A stretch of 5,472 bases of DNA from positions 1 to 5,472 of the forward strand of contig URNG01000152.1 in assembly GCA_900549295.1 (NCBI GenBank). Direction: 5' to 3'. The notes beneath the pieces are model-generated. The model did not search any database. It had not been told where the DNA came from and worked only from the letters and a program-made list of their open reading frames with translations. Positions 1 to 4,759 of this stretch are shown piece by piece. A program made the position numbers and the translations under genes. The DNA is from an uncultured Rhodocyclaceae bacterium (GTDB lineage: Bacteria; Pseudomonadota; Gammaproteobacteria; Burkholderiales; Rhodocyclaceae). Position 1 is the first letter of the stretch. Every line of letters starts with the position of its first letter.

Positions 1-2
1 GC

Positions 3-548
3 GGCAGCGGCCAGATGATCGCCCGCGCCGCCGGCCTGCAAGCCGGCATCCGCCCCAATGTGCTGGACGCCACCGCCGGCCTGGGCGGCGACGCCTTCGT
101 GCTGGCGCAACTCGGCTGCCCGGTGACGCTCATCGAGCGCCACCCGATCATCGCCGCCCTGCTCGCCGACGGCCTGCGCCGCGCCGCCGAGCACCCGGAC
201 ACGGCCCCCGCCATCGCCCGCATGCAACTCTTGCGCGGCAACGCCTGCACCCTGCTGCAAGCCTGGTCAGGCGACGCGCCGCAAGTGATCTACCTCGATC
301 CGATGTTTCCGCACCGCGACAAGAGCGCCCTGGTGAAAAAGGAAATGCGCCTTTTGCGCCCCCTGGTCGGCGACGACGACGATGCCCCCGAACTGCTGGC
401 CGCCGCCCTGGCGCTCGCCAGCCACCGCGTCGTCGTCAAACGCCCGCGCAAAGCCCCGCCCATCGCCGGGCCGTCGCCGAGCCACACGCTCGAAGGCAAA
501 TCGAGCCGCTATGACGTTTATGCAAAAAAAAGCCTGCGCGGGAATTGA
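3..548 (+). CDS. rsmJ: 16S rRNA (guanine(1516)-N2)-methyltransferase RsmJ, 5'-truncated by window
   Basis: RsmJ uses S-adenosylmethionine to methylate N2 of G1516 in 16S rRNA of the small ribosomal subunit. The visible part carries the SAM-binding loop LDATAGLGGDAFVLA (63-107), an acidic ERHP segment after the second strand, the active-site-like YLDPMFPHR motif (291-317) followed by SALVKKEMR, and the late strand RVVVKRP. All are hallmarks of the family. The frame is open to the window edge, and the residues GSGQ before the first ATG (15) match the family's conserved glycine-rich segment. The true start therefore lies upstream, and the ATG at 15 is internal. The C-terminal codons include a run of eight A (524-531). 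The gene converges on brnA, with 27 bp between stop codons. Local GC is about 75 percent by hand count, well above that of brnTA next door. Confidence 0.93.
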   Translation, partial: GSGQMIARAAGLQAGIRPNVLDATAGLGGDAFVLAQLGCPVTLIERHPIIAALLADGLRRAAEHPDTAPAIARMQLLRGNACTLLQAWSGDAPQVIYLDPMFPHRDKSALVKKEMRLLRPLVGDDDDAPELLAAALALASHRVVVKRPRKAPPIAGPSPSHTLEGKSSRYDVYAKKSLRGN

Positions 549-575
549 GTTTGGCGGGCGCGGGAGAGCGGGAAA

Positions 576-884
576 TCAGGCAGGCGAATGCGTTTCGAGC
601 CAGTCGCGCAATGCGGCATTCATCCGCGTCTGCCAACCTTTGCCGGTTGCTCTGAAGGCTTCGATGACCTCGGTATCGTAGCGAACCGTCAGCGCCTGCT
701 TGGTTTTCTCCGACTTCGGACGCCCCAGGGAAAGCGCCTTGCCCATTGCGGCAGCGCCTTCCTCGGCTGACACAGGCTGCTCTCCGATTCTCCATTCACC
801 CTGCTCAAAAAAATCGGCATTCAATTCCGGCGCATCATCCGGGTCAACCCAGGATTTGGGCGAATTTTGCGATTTCACGTTCAT
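576..884 (-). CDS. brnA: BrnA family antitoxin
   Basis: Antitoxin of the BrnT/BrnA type II toxin-antitoxin system. In the family it binds and neutralises the BrnT RNase and, through a C-terminal ribbon-helix-helix fold, binds and represses the shared promoter. The 102-residue protein has the family's N-terminal SWVDPDDAPEL segment (residues 11-21), which is toxin-facing by analogy. A GRPK segment follows (54-57), then a beta strand TKQALTVRYD (61-70) and the helical signature AFRATGKGWQTRMNAALRDWL (76-96). The chosen ATG is preceded by a good Shine-Dalgarno (GAGGA, 891-895) inside the end of brnT. The two genes overlap by 41 bp, so translation is probably coupled. No convincing terminator follows; the only candidate is a T-tract opposite the rsmJ A-run with a poor, long-loop stem. 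Confidence 0.93.
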   Translation of the reverse strand: MNVKSQNSPKSWVDPDDAPELNADFFEQGEWRIGEQPVSAEEGAAAMGKALSLGRPKSEKTKQALTVRYDTEVIEAFRATGKGWQTRMNAALRDWLETHSPA

Positions 885-1128
885 TGGCTTTCCTCATGCT
901 GATGATGCGGCGACTCTCTCCGCGCGGCGTCCAGACCATGACCACCATCCGGCCATCCAGCACGCCGATCGTGGCAAATCGCAGCTCGCCATAATCAAAC
1001 CGCGCATCTTCCGCAGTCACCGTCACCCCGGAAAACACCTCGCTGGCACGCGCAAAATCCAATCCACGCTCGACAAGGGTTTTCTCACGTTTATCAGCGT
1101 CGAATTCGATCTTGATGGCGGTCTGCAT
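844..1128 (-). CDS. brnT: BrnT family toxin (RelE-like RNase)
   Basis: Toxin of the BrnTA module. Family members are small RelE-fold ribonucleases that cut RNA and stop translation, and are held inactive by BrnA. The 94-residue product has the usual length and order of motifs: the N-terminal strand IKIEFDADKREKTLVERGLDF (6-26), the DARFDYGELRFATIG segment (41-55), the strand LDGRMVVMVWTPRG (57-70), and RRIISMRKANEREIAKF near the C-terminus (73-89). The commonly seen KHG after the first helix is ERG here, a variant of the family rather than a break. The toxin-first order, with overlap into brnA, is typical of brnTA. The start is the ATG at 1128. It has no Shine-Dalgarno and sits 7 nt past a -10 box, so the mRNA may be leaderless. 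GC over the module is about 57 percent by hand count, lower than in rsmJ and the other flanking genes, consistent with horizontal acquisition. Confidence 0.93.
   Translation of the reverse strand: MQTAIKIEFDADKREKTLVERGLDFARASEVFSGVTVTAEDARFDYGELRFATIGVLDGRMVVMVWTPRGESRRIISMRKANEREIAKFAQILG
891..895 (-). promoter_or_regulatory. Shine-Dalgarno of brnA, inside brnT
   Basis: GAGGA on the minus strand lies 6 nt before the brnA ATG (882-884) and within the last codons of brnT. It supports this start over later in-frame ones. It also gives the antitoxin an efficient initiation site of its own, whereas brnT has no visible Shine-Dalgarno. Confidence 0.7.
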
Positions 1129-1131
1129 GGC

Positions 1132-1182
1132 ATTTATTGTAGTTACACGACAGTATCAAAGCAAGGCCGTATTTATTACACG
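1132..1182. repeat. Direct repeats and short palindrome, candidate BrnA operator
   Basis: TTACACG occurs at 1143-1149 and 1176-1182, exactly 33 bp apart (about three helical turns). Each copy is accompanied by ATTTATT (1132-1138 and 1171-1177). A short palindrome TGTA-GT-TACA (1138-1147) overlaps the brnTA -10 box. BrnA antitoxins have a ribbon-helix-helix domain and autoregulate, and such proteins bind short repeated or palindromic sites at the promoter. Operator function is inferred from this position. Confidence 0.4.
1136..1164 (-). promoter_or_regulatory. Candidate sigma-70 promoter of brnTA
   Basis: On the minus strand a -35-like TTGCTT (1159-1164) and a strong -10 TACAAT (1136-1141) are separated by exactly 17 bp, in a local AT-rich stretch (about 36 percent GC over 1131-1200, hand count). 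The predicted transcription start falls around 1128-1130, at or just before the brnT ATG. That predicts a leaderless or nearly leaderless transcript. Confidence 0.55.
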
Positions 1183-1184
1183 CA

Positions 1185-1204
1185 GAAAATTCGCCATTTT
1201 GGCG
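1185..1204 (-). terminator. Weak candidate terminator after ratA-rnfH
   Basis: Twelve bases past the rnfH stop codon the minus strand reads CGCC-AAAAT-GGCG (1192-1204) followed by AATTTTC. This is a short GC hairpin with a brief T-rich tail. The stem is only 4 bp and the tail is interrupted, so termination is likely partial and read-through toward brnTA is possible. Confidence 0.35.
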
Positions 1205-1215
1205 CTCCAGGTGTT

Positions 1216-1509
1216 TTAGCCCTTCGTTGCCCCCATCGTCTTGCCAGCAGCAACGCGCTGCTGGCGGGCGATTTTGGGGTCGGCGGTGAGGGGGCGATAG
1301 ATTTCCACGCGGTCGTGTTCGCGTAGCGGCGTTTCCGGGCTGACCGCCTTGTTCCAGACGCCGATTTTCTGGCGGCTCAGGTCGATTTCGGGGTATTGCG
1401 TCAGCAGGCCGGACAGTCGCAGGGCGTCGGCGACCGTGCTGCCGGGCGGTACTTGCAAGCTGCGGCAGTCCTGGATACCGGGAGCGAGGTAGCAGATGTC
1501 GACCTGCAC
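1216..1509 (-). CDS. rnfH: RnfH family protein (RatB)
   Basis: Small ubiquitin-like-fold protein of the RnfH family (former UPF0125), of unsettled function. It is named for its presence in some rnf clusters and is usually found beside ratA. The 97 residues show the family pattern: an N-terminal strand MQVDICYL, LQVPPGSTVADAL (18-30), then the signature IGVWNKAVSPETPLREHDRVEIYRPLTADPK (49-79) and a basic tail ARQQR. The start is a GTG (1507-1509) supported by GGGAG 8 nt upstream. The gene begins 3 bp after the ratA stop, so it is co-transcribed and probably translationally coupled with ratA. No rnf genes are in the window. Confidence 0.92.
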   Translation of the reverse strand: MQVDICYLAPGIQDCRSLQVPPGSTVADALRLSGLLTQYPEIDLSRQKIGVWNKAVSPETPLREHDRVEIYRPLTADPKIARQQRVAAGKTMGATKG

Positions 1510-1512
1510 GGC

Positions 1513-1956
1513 TCAGGCTCCCGCCGGGCCGTACACCTGGGCGGCGCGGCGCACGAAGGCGTCCACGAAGGTGTTGGCGATGTGGTTGAACACCGGGCCG
1601 ATCACTTTCTCGAACAGCTTGCTGGAAAATTCGTAGTGCAGGCGGAATTCGATCTTGCAGGCGGTTTCGCCAAGCGGCTTGAACGTCCACGAGCCTTCCA
1701 GCTTGCGAAAAGGGCCGTCGATGAGGCGGATGTTCATCAGGGTCGGGTAGGTCTTGTCGTTTTCGGTGGTGAAGCTCGACTTCACGGCGTGGTAGTTGAT
1801 ATGCAGGGTGGCGACGGTTTTCTGCGCGTCGCGCTGTTTCAGTTCGCCGCGGCTGCACCAAGGCAGGAAGGCCGGGTAATCCTCGCAGCGATCCACCAGT
1901 TCGAACATCCGGGCGGCGGAGTGTTCGATGAGAACCGTTTTTTCAACCGATGCCAT
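1513..1956 (-). CDS. ratA: RatA family protein (START/COQ10-like, ribosome association)
   Basis: Member of the RatA/COQ10 START-domain family. In E. coli RatA was described as binding the 50S subunit and blocking 70S assembly. Relatives bind ubiquinone or lipids, so the true role in this organism is open. The 147-residue protein has the standard length and one domain: VEKTVLIEHSAARMFELV at the start, the conserved YPAFLPWCSRGE (28-38), LHINYHAVKSSFTTEN (51-66), GPFRKLEGSWTF (81-92), and the long C-terminal helix around NHIANTFVDAFVRRA (124-138). A GGGGGA Shine-Dalgarno (1967-1972) lies 10 nt before the ATG. It leads a two-gene operon with rnfH and is divergent from smpB. The E. coli toxin/antitoxin label for ratA-rnfH is not strongly supported by sequence alone, since both look like conserved core genes. 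Confidence 0.92.
   Translation of the reverse strand: MASVEKTVLIEHSAARMFELVDRCEDYPAFLPWCSRGELKQRDAQKTVATLHINYHAVKSSFTTENDKTYPTLMNIRLIDGPFRKLEGSWTFKPLGETACKIEFRLHYEFSSKLFEKVIGPVFNHIANTFVDAFVRRAAQVYGPAGA
1518..1522 (-). promoter_or_regulatory. Shine-Dalgarno supporting GTG start of rnfH
   Basis: GGGAG on the minus strand lies in the last codons of ratA, 8 nt before the GTG at 1509. It decides in favour of this non-ATG start, which also keeps the conserved MQVDICYL strand at the N-terminus. Confidence 0.6.
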
Positions 1957-1980
1957 GCCGCAGCAATCCCCCGAAACCTG

Positions 1981-1986
1981 TAGAAT
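1981..1986 (+). promoter_or_regulatory. Candidate -10 box of smpB
   Basis: TAGAAT, preceded directly by TG, matches the -10 consensus at five of six positions and would start transcription around 1993. The leader of about 22 nt contains AAGGGA (1997-2002), 13 nt before the smpB ATG, an unusually long Shine-Dalgarno spacing. No clear -35 is seen. Confidence 0.4.
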
Positions 1987-1991
1987 CGGCC

Positions 1992-1997
1992 ATTTTA
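1992..1997 (-). promoter_or_regulatory. Candidate -10 box of ratA-rnfH
   Basis: TAAAAT on the minus strand would place the start of transcription near 1985, giving a leader of roughly 29 nt that contains the ratA Shine-Dalgarno. No good -35 is visible. It faces the smpB -10 box 5 bp away, so the two promoters overlap. Confidence 0.35.
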
Positions 1998-2015
1998 AGG
2001 GAACCGTGCGCCGGC

Positions 2016-2465
2016 ATGAGCATCACCGTCAACAAAAAGGCCTTTCACGATTATTTCATCGAGGAAAAATACGAGGCCGGCATCGTCCTCGAAGGCTGGG
2101 AAGTCAAGGCCATTCGCGCCGGGCGGATGAACATCAAGGAATCCTACGTCATCATCAAGGGCGGCGAGCTGTTCCTGATCGGCATGCACATTTCTCCCCT
2201 GAGCACCGCCTCCACCCACAATACGCACGACCCGGTGCGCACCCGCAAGCTCCTTCTGCACGAACGGGAAATCAGCCGCCTGATCGGCAAGGTGGAGCGC
2301 GCCGGTTATGCCCTGGTGCCGCTCGACCTGCATTTTCTGCGCGGGCGCATCAAGCTGGAAATCGGTCTGGCCAAGGGCAAGAAGCAGCACGACAAGCGCG
2401 CCGATCAACTGGAAAAGGAAAGCAAGCGCGAGGCGCAGCGGGCGGTGAAGGAACGGATGCGCTGA
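2016..2465 (+). CDS. smpB: SsrA-binding protein SmpB
   Basis: SmpB binds tmRNA (SsrA) and delivers it to ribosomes stalled at the 3' end of mRNA, so that the nascent chain is tagged for degradation. The 149 residues match the family in length and motifs: NKKAFHDYFIEEKYEAGIVLEGWEVKAIR (6-34) opening the OB-fold barrel, the AGRMNIKESYV strand (35-45), the THDPVRTRKLLLHEREI segment (70-86), and the basic tail GLAKGKKQHDKR (117-128) leading into a charged C-terminal helix that enters the mRNA channel. An upstream in-frame ATG (1950) would add 22 residues with no family likeness and lies before the likely promoter, so 2016 is chosen. ssrA itself is not in the window. The gene converges on the uracil-DNA glycosylase gene with a 5-bp gap. 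Confidence 0.96.
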   Translation: MSITVNKKAFHDYFIEEKYEAGIVLEGWEVKAIRAGRMNIKESYVIIKGGELFLIGMHISPLSTASTHNTHDPVRTRKLLLHEREISRLIGKVERAGYALVPLDLHFLRGRIKLEIGLAKGKKQHDKRADQLEKESKREAQRAVKERMR

Positions 2466-2475
2466 TTGTCTCAGC
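2461..2475. repeat. Inverted repeat spanning the convergent stop codons of smpB and uracil-DNA glycosylase
   Basis: GCTGA (2461-2465) and TCAGC (2471-2475) form a perfect 5-bp stem with a 5-nt loop. Each arm contains one of the two opposing TGA stop codons. Neither strand has a T-tract after it, so it is not a classic intrinsic terminator. It is the only hairpin found between the two genes. Confidence 0.5.
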
Positions 2476-3235
2476 TTGCGGCACGCAGCAGGCGGCGCGC
2501 GCGCAGCAGGTCTTCCCAGGCTTTGGCCTTGTCGGGCAGGTTGCGCAGGAGATAGGCCGGGTGGTAGGTCACGACCATCGGAATGCCTTCGTAATCGAAT
2601 GTCTGCCGGCGCAGGTCGGCCAGTCTGTCCTGCTTGCCGAGCAACGATTGGGCGGCCGTCTTGCCGAGCAGGACGATGATTTTCGGTTGCAGCAGGACGA
2701 TCTGCCGCTGCAACCAGGGGCGGCAGGCTTCGATTTCGCCGCTTTCCGGCGTGCGGTTGCCGGGCGGGCGGCATTTCACCGCGTTGGCGATATACACCGC
2801 TTTCTGGCGCGTCAGGTCGAGCGCCGCCAGCATGGCGTCGAGCAACTGCCCGGCCGCGCCGACGAAGGGCTCGCCGCGCGCATCTTCCTCGCTGCCCGGC
2901 CCTTCGCCGATGAACAGCCAGTCCGCCTGCGTATCCCCGACGCCCGGCACCGCCTGCCGGCGGCGTTCGCACAGGCCGCAGGCGCGGCAGGCCCGGATCG
3001 CCTCGGCCAGTTCGGGCCAAGCCAGCGTTGCCGGGTCTGCGGCCAGATTCGCTGCCGGCAACGCTGCGGCGGGCGCGGTTTGATCCTGCGCGGCGGCAGT
3101 TTGCCCGGATGCCGGCGGCGCATCATCCGCCGGGGCCGGAGCCGCATGCAAAGCCGGTGCAGGAGCCGCCTCGCGCAAGGCCCACAAGGGGCGGATGCCC
3201 ATTTCGATCAGCATCTGTTCGCGGTTGAGCGTCAT
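2471..3235 (-). CDS. Family 4-type uracil-DNA glycosylase (Fe-S)
   Basis: Removes uracil from DNA arising by cytosine deamination or dUTP incorporation, starting base excision repair. Features of family 4 [4Fe-4S] enzymes are all visible. Cluster cysteines are the pair C83/C86 in CRACGLC, and C155 (VKCRPPGNRTP) with C171, 16 residues apart as expected. Motif A is GEGPGSEEDARGEPFVG (110-126), and motif B is TYHPAYLLR with H225 (223-231). At 254 residues it is longer than minimal thermophile enzymes. An N-terminal MTLNREQMLIEMGIRPLWALR segment is followed by about 45 residues rich in Ala and Pro (22-70), probably a flexible linker. The ATG overlaps the rimI stop as ATGA, so it is the last gene of the tsaB-rimI operon and probably translationally coupled. 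Confidence 0.94.
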   Translation of the reverse strand: MTLNREQMLIEMGIRPLWALREAAPAPALHAAPAPADDAPPASGQTAAAQDQTAPAAALPAANLAADPATLAWPELAEAIRACRACGLCERRRQAVPGVGDTQADWLFIGEGPGSEEDARGEPFVGAAGQLLDAMLAALDLTRQKAVYIANAVKCRPPGNRTPESGEIEACRPWLQRQIVLLQPKIIVLLGKTAAQSLLGKQDRLADLRRQTFDYEGIPMVVTYHPAYLLRNLPDKAKAWEDLLRARRLLRAAS

Positions 3236-3696
3236 GTGAGTTCTTTCTGAAACACCAGGCCATCTTCACGGCCCGTGTGCGCGGGGTAGTAGTCCTTGCG
3301 CAAGCCGATCTGGCGGAAACCGAAATTGCGGTACAAAGCCACGGCCCGCGCATTGCTCGGGCGCACCTCCAGGAACAGGCGGCGCGCGCCGCTCGCCACC
3401 GCTTGCCGCATCGCGTGCTGCAGCAAACGCGCGCCGTGCCCCTGGCCTTGCTGCGCGCGGCCGATGCCGATGGTCAGCAGATGCGCTTCGTCCAGCACCT
3501 GCATGACGACGGAAAAACCGATCAGCCGGTCCGGCAGACGCGCCACCCAGGTGCTGTAACCGGCGTGCAGGGAATCGGCAAAATTGCCCCGGCTCCAGGG
3601 AAAATCCTGTATCTGGGCGTCGATCTGGCTGACGCCGTCGAGATCGCTCTCCTGCATGGGGTAGAACGCCAGCGTCTGCGGCAGCCCGGCATTCAT
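3232..3696 (-). CDS. rimI: Ribosomal protein S18-alanine N-acetyltransferase RimI
   Basis: GNAT-fold enzyme that moves an acetyl group from acetyl-CoA to the N-terminal alanine of ribosomal protein S18. The 154-residue protein has the family's FPWSRGNF segment (32-39), the acetyl-CoA pyrophosphate loop RAQQGQGHGARLL (80-92), and LEVRPSNARAVALYRNFGF (109-127). E110 and Y122 match the catalytic Glu and Tyr known from enterobacterial RimI. The end is RKDYYPAHTGREDGLVFQKEL. Its start overlaps the tsaB stop (ATGA at 3693-3696), and its stop overlaps the start of the glycosylase gene in the same way. The pairing with tsaB is common in bacteria. Confidence 0.95.
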   Translation of the reverse strand: MNAGLPQTLAFYPMQESDLDGVSQIDAQIQDFPWSRGNFADSLHAGYSTWVARLPDRLIGFSVVMQVLDEAHLLTIGIGRAQQGQGHGARLLQHAMRQAVASGARRLFLEVRPSNARAVALYRNFGFRQIGLRKDYYPAHTGREDGLVFQKELT

Positions 3697-4388
3697 GCCT
3701 TGCCCCCTGCCTGCAAGCGCTCGGCCACGGTTTTGGCGACCTTGTTGCGGATGTAGAGCGGTGCCGCTGCTGCCGGGTCGATGCCAGCACCGGCAGCCAG
3801 GCGCGGCGCGGCCAGATGCGCCAGCCAGCGCGCCGTGGGCAGGATGTCGGCATGTATCGCCCAGCCCTGTCCGTCCATGCGCGCCGCGAGTTCCGGGTAG
3901 GCGCGCAAGGCATTGCCGCAGGCTGCGCGCACAGTTTCAGGAAAAACGATCTCCGACGGCGGCAACACGGCGATTTCACCCTGCAACTGCCAGGCACCCG
4001 CCCCTGTCTCCAGCCGCCGGTAGTGCGCGCAGTACACTTCGTGCATGCGGGCGTCGAGCAGGCTCAGCACCTCGCCCTCGCCGCTGGCCGCAGCCATGGC
4101 TTCCAGGCTGACCACCGGCAACAGCGGCAGATCTGCCGCCACGGCCAGCCCCTGCGCCAGGCCGCAGGCCACGCGCAGGCCGGTAAACGCGCCAGGGCCG
4201 CAGCCAAAGGCGATGCCGTCGATCTGCGCCAGCGCGATTCCCGCCTCGGCAAACAACTCGCCCACCAGGGGCAGCAGGGTTTCCGAGTGCGCCCGCCCGG
4301 CCGGACAGGTGCGCTCCAGCACTTCGCCGGCGCGCCAAAGCGCGCAGCTACCCTGTTCAGTCGAAGTTTCCAGAGAAAGAATCCGCAT
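3693..4388 (-). CDS. tsaB: tRNA t6A37 biosynthesis protein TsaB (YeaZ)
   Basis: Partner of TsaD and TsaE in transferring threonylcarbamoyl to A37 of ANN-decoding tRNAs. TsaB is an ASKHA-fold scaffold that dimerises with TsaD. The 231-residue product has MRILSLETSTEQGSCAL at the start (1-17), AGRAHSETLLPLV (30-42), the hallmark GCGPGAFTGLRVACGLAQGLA (62-82), VSLEAMAA (93-100), LLDARMHEVYCA (110-121), and the closing LYIRNKVAKT (211-220). It is first in a tsaB-rimI-uracil-DNA glycosylase operon linked by 4-bp overlaps. No Shine-Dalgarno precedes the ATG, and a TAAAAT -10 box lies only 6 bp upstream, so the mRNA may be leaderless. Transcription could also arrive from the small-protein gene 66 bp upstream. 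Confidence 0.95.
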   Translation of the reverse strand: MRILSLETSTEQGSCALWRAGEVLERTCPAGRAHSETLLPLVGELFAEAGIALAQIDGIAFGCGPGAFTGLRVACGLAQGLAVAADLPLLPVVSLEAMAAASGEGEVLSLLDARMHEVYCAHYRRLETGAGAWQLQGEIAVLPPSEIVFPETVRAACGNALRAYPELAARMDGQGWAIHADILPTARWLAHLAAPRLAAGAGIDPAAAAPLYIRNKVAKTVAERLQAGGKA

Positions 4389-4394
4389 GCCGGC

Positions 4395-4400
4395 ATTTTA
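4395..4400 (-). promoter_or_regulatory. Candidate -10 box of the tsaB operon
   Basis: TAAAAT on the minus strand ends 6 bp before the tsaB ATG, which would put the transcription start on or next to the A of the start codon. No recognisable -35 is found about 17 bp upstream, where the DNA is GC-rich. No Shine-Dalgarno is present, which fits a leaderless transcript. Confidence 0.4.
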
Positions 4401-4454
4401 CCGGATTCGCACCGCGCAGCCGCCCCGTTGCGTCCTTGCTGCCGCGCAATGCCC

Positions 4455-4751
4455 TCAGTGCCGGTGGCTGCGCCCGCCACGCTCCGGATACTGGCGCTGC
4501 TGTTCCCTCATTTCGTCGCGCAGGCGCCGGCGTTCTTCCGGCGACAGGCCGTCGCCATGCGCGGCGTGCTCGCGCTGCGGGCGCTCTTGTTCGCGTTCGC
4601 GCTTTTTCTGGCGCCATTGCTCGCGCATCTCTTCGCGCAATTCGCGCCGTTCCTCCGGCGGCAGATCGCGCCAGCGCCCGTCCGCGTGCGCGCTGGCGGT
4701 CAAGACAGCGAGCAGAACCAGAACAGGGAGGGAAAGGATGCGGTGCGTCAT
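4455..4751 (-). CDS. Small exported, highly charged protein with two repeats, function unknown
   Basis: I do not recognise this 98-residue protein. It starts with a clear Sec-type signal peptide: MTHR, a hydrophobic core ILSLPVLVLLAVLTAS, and a likely cleavage site after AHA (residue 23), predicting a periplasmic location. The mature part is almost only Arg, Glu, Gln and other polar residues, with no cysteine. It consists of two copies of one helical unit, LPPEERRELREEMREQWRQ (30-48) and LSPEERRRLRDEMREQQRQ (69-87). They are offset by 39 residues, with a charged linker between them and a basic His-containing tail RSHRH. Long amphipathic charged helices recall small periplasmic chaperone or stress proteins such as Spy/CpxP, but no LTxxQ motif is present, so this is only an analogy. 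The ATG at 4751 is preferred over one at 4874, which would put 41 unlikely residues before the signal peptide. It is divergent from ompR and 66 bp upstream of tsaB. Confidence 0.75.
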   Translation of the reverse strand: MTHRILSLPVLVLLAVLTASAHADGRWRDLPPEERRELREEMREQWRQKKREREQERPQREHAAHGDGLSPEERRRLRDEMREQQRQYPERGGRSHRH

Positions 4752-4759
4752 GAGGCTGC

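Noticed and set aside
532..590. Terminator after brnA formed by GCCTGC and GCAGGC before the T-tract
   Set aside because: The loop would be about 40 nt with only a 6-bp stem inside coding sequence of both genes; too weak to list as a terminator.
700..1326. 208-residue plus-strand frame opposite brnTA
   Set aside because: It lies opposite the clear BrnT and BrnA coding sequences and crosses their promoter region; it has no domain likeness.
1216..1956. ratA-rnfH as a second toxin-antitoxin system
   Set aside because: The pair carries such a label from E. coli work, but both proteins look like widespread core genes with no mobile or TA-like sequence features here. Calling it a TA module is not supported by this window.
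1928..3250. 440-residue open frame on the plus strand across smpB and the glycosylase gene
   Set aside because: It overlaps two well-supported genes in other frames, and its sequence is Arg/Ala/Gly/Gln-rich without family features, as expected of a shadow frame.
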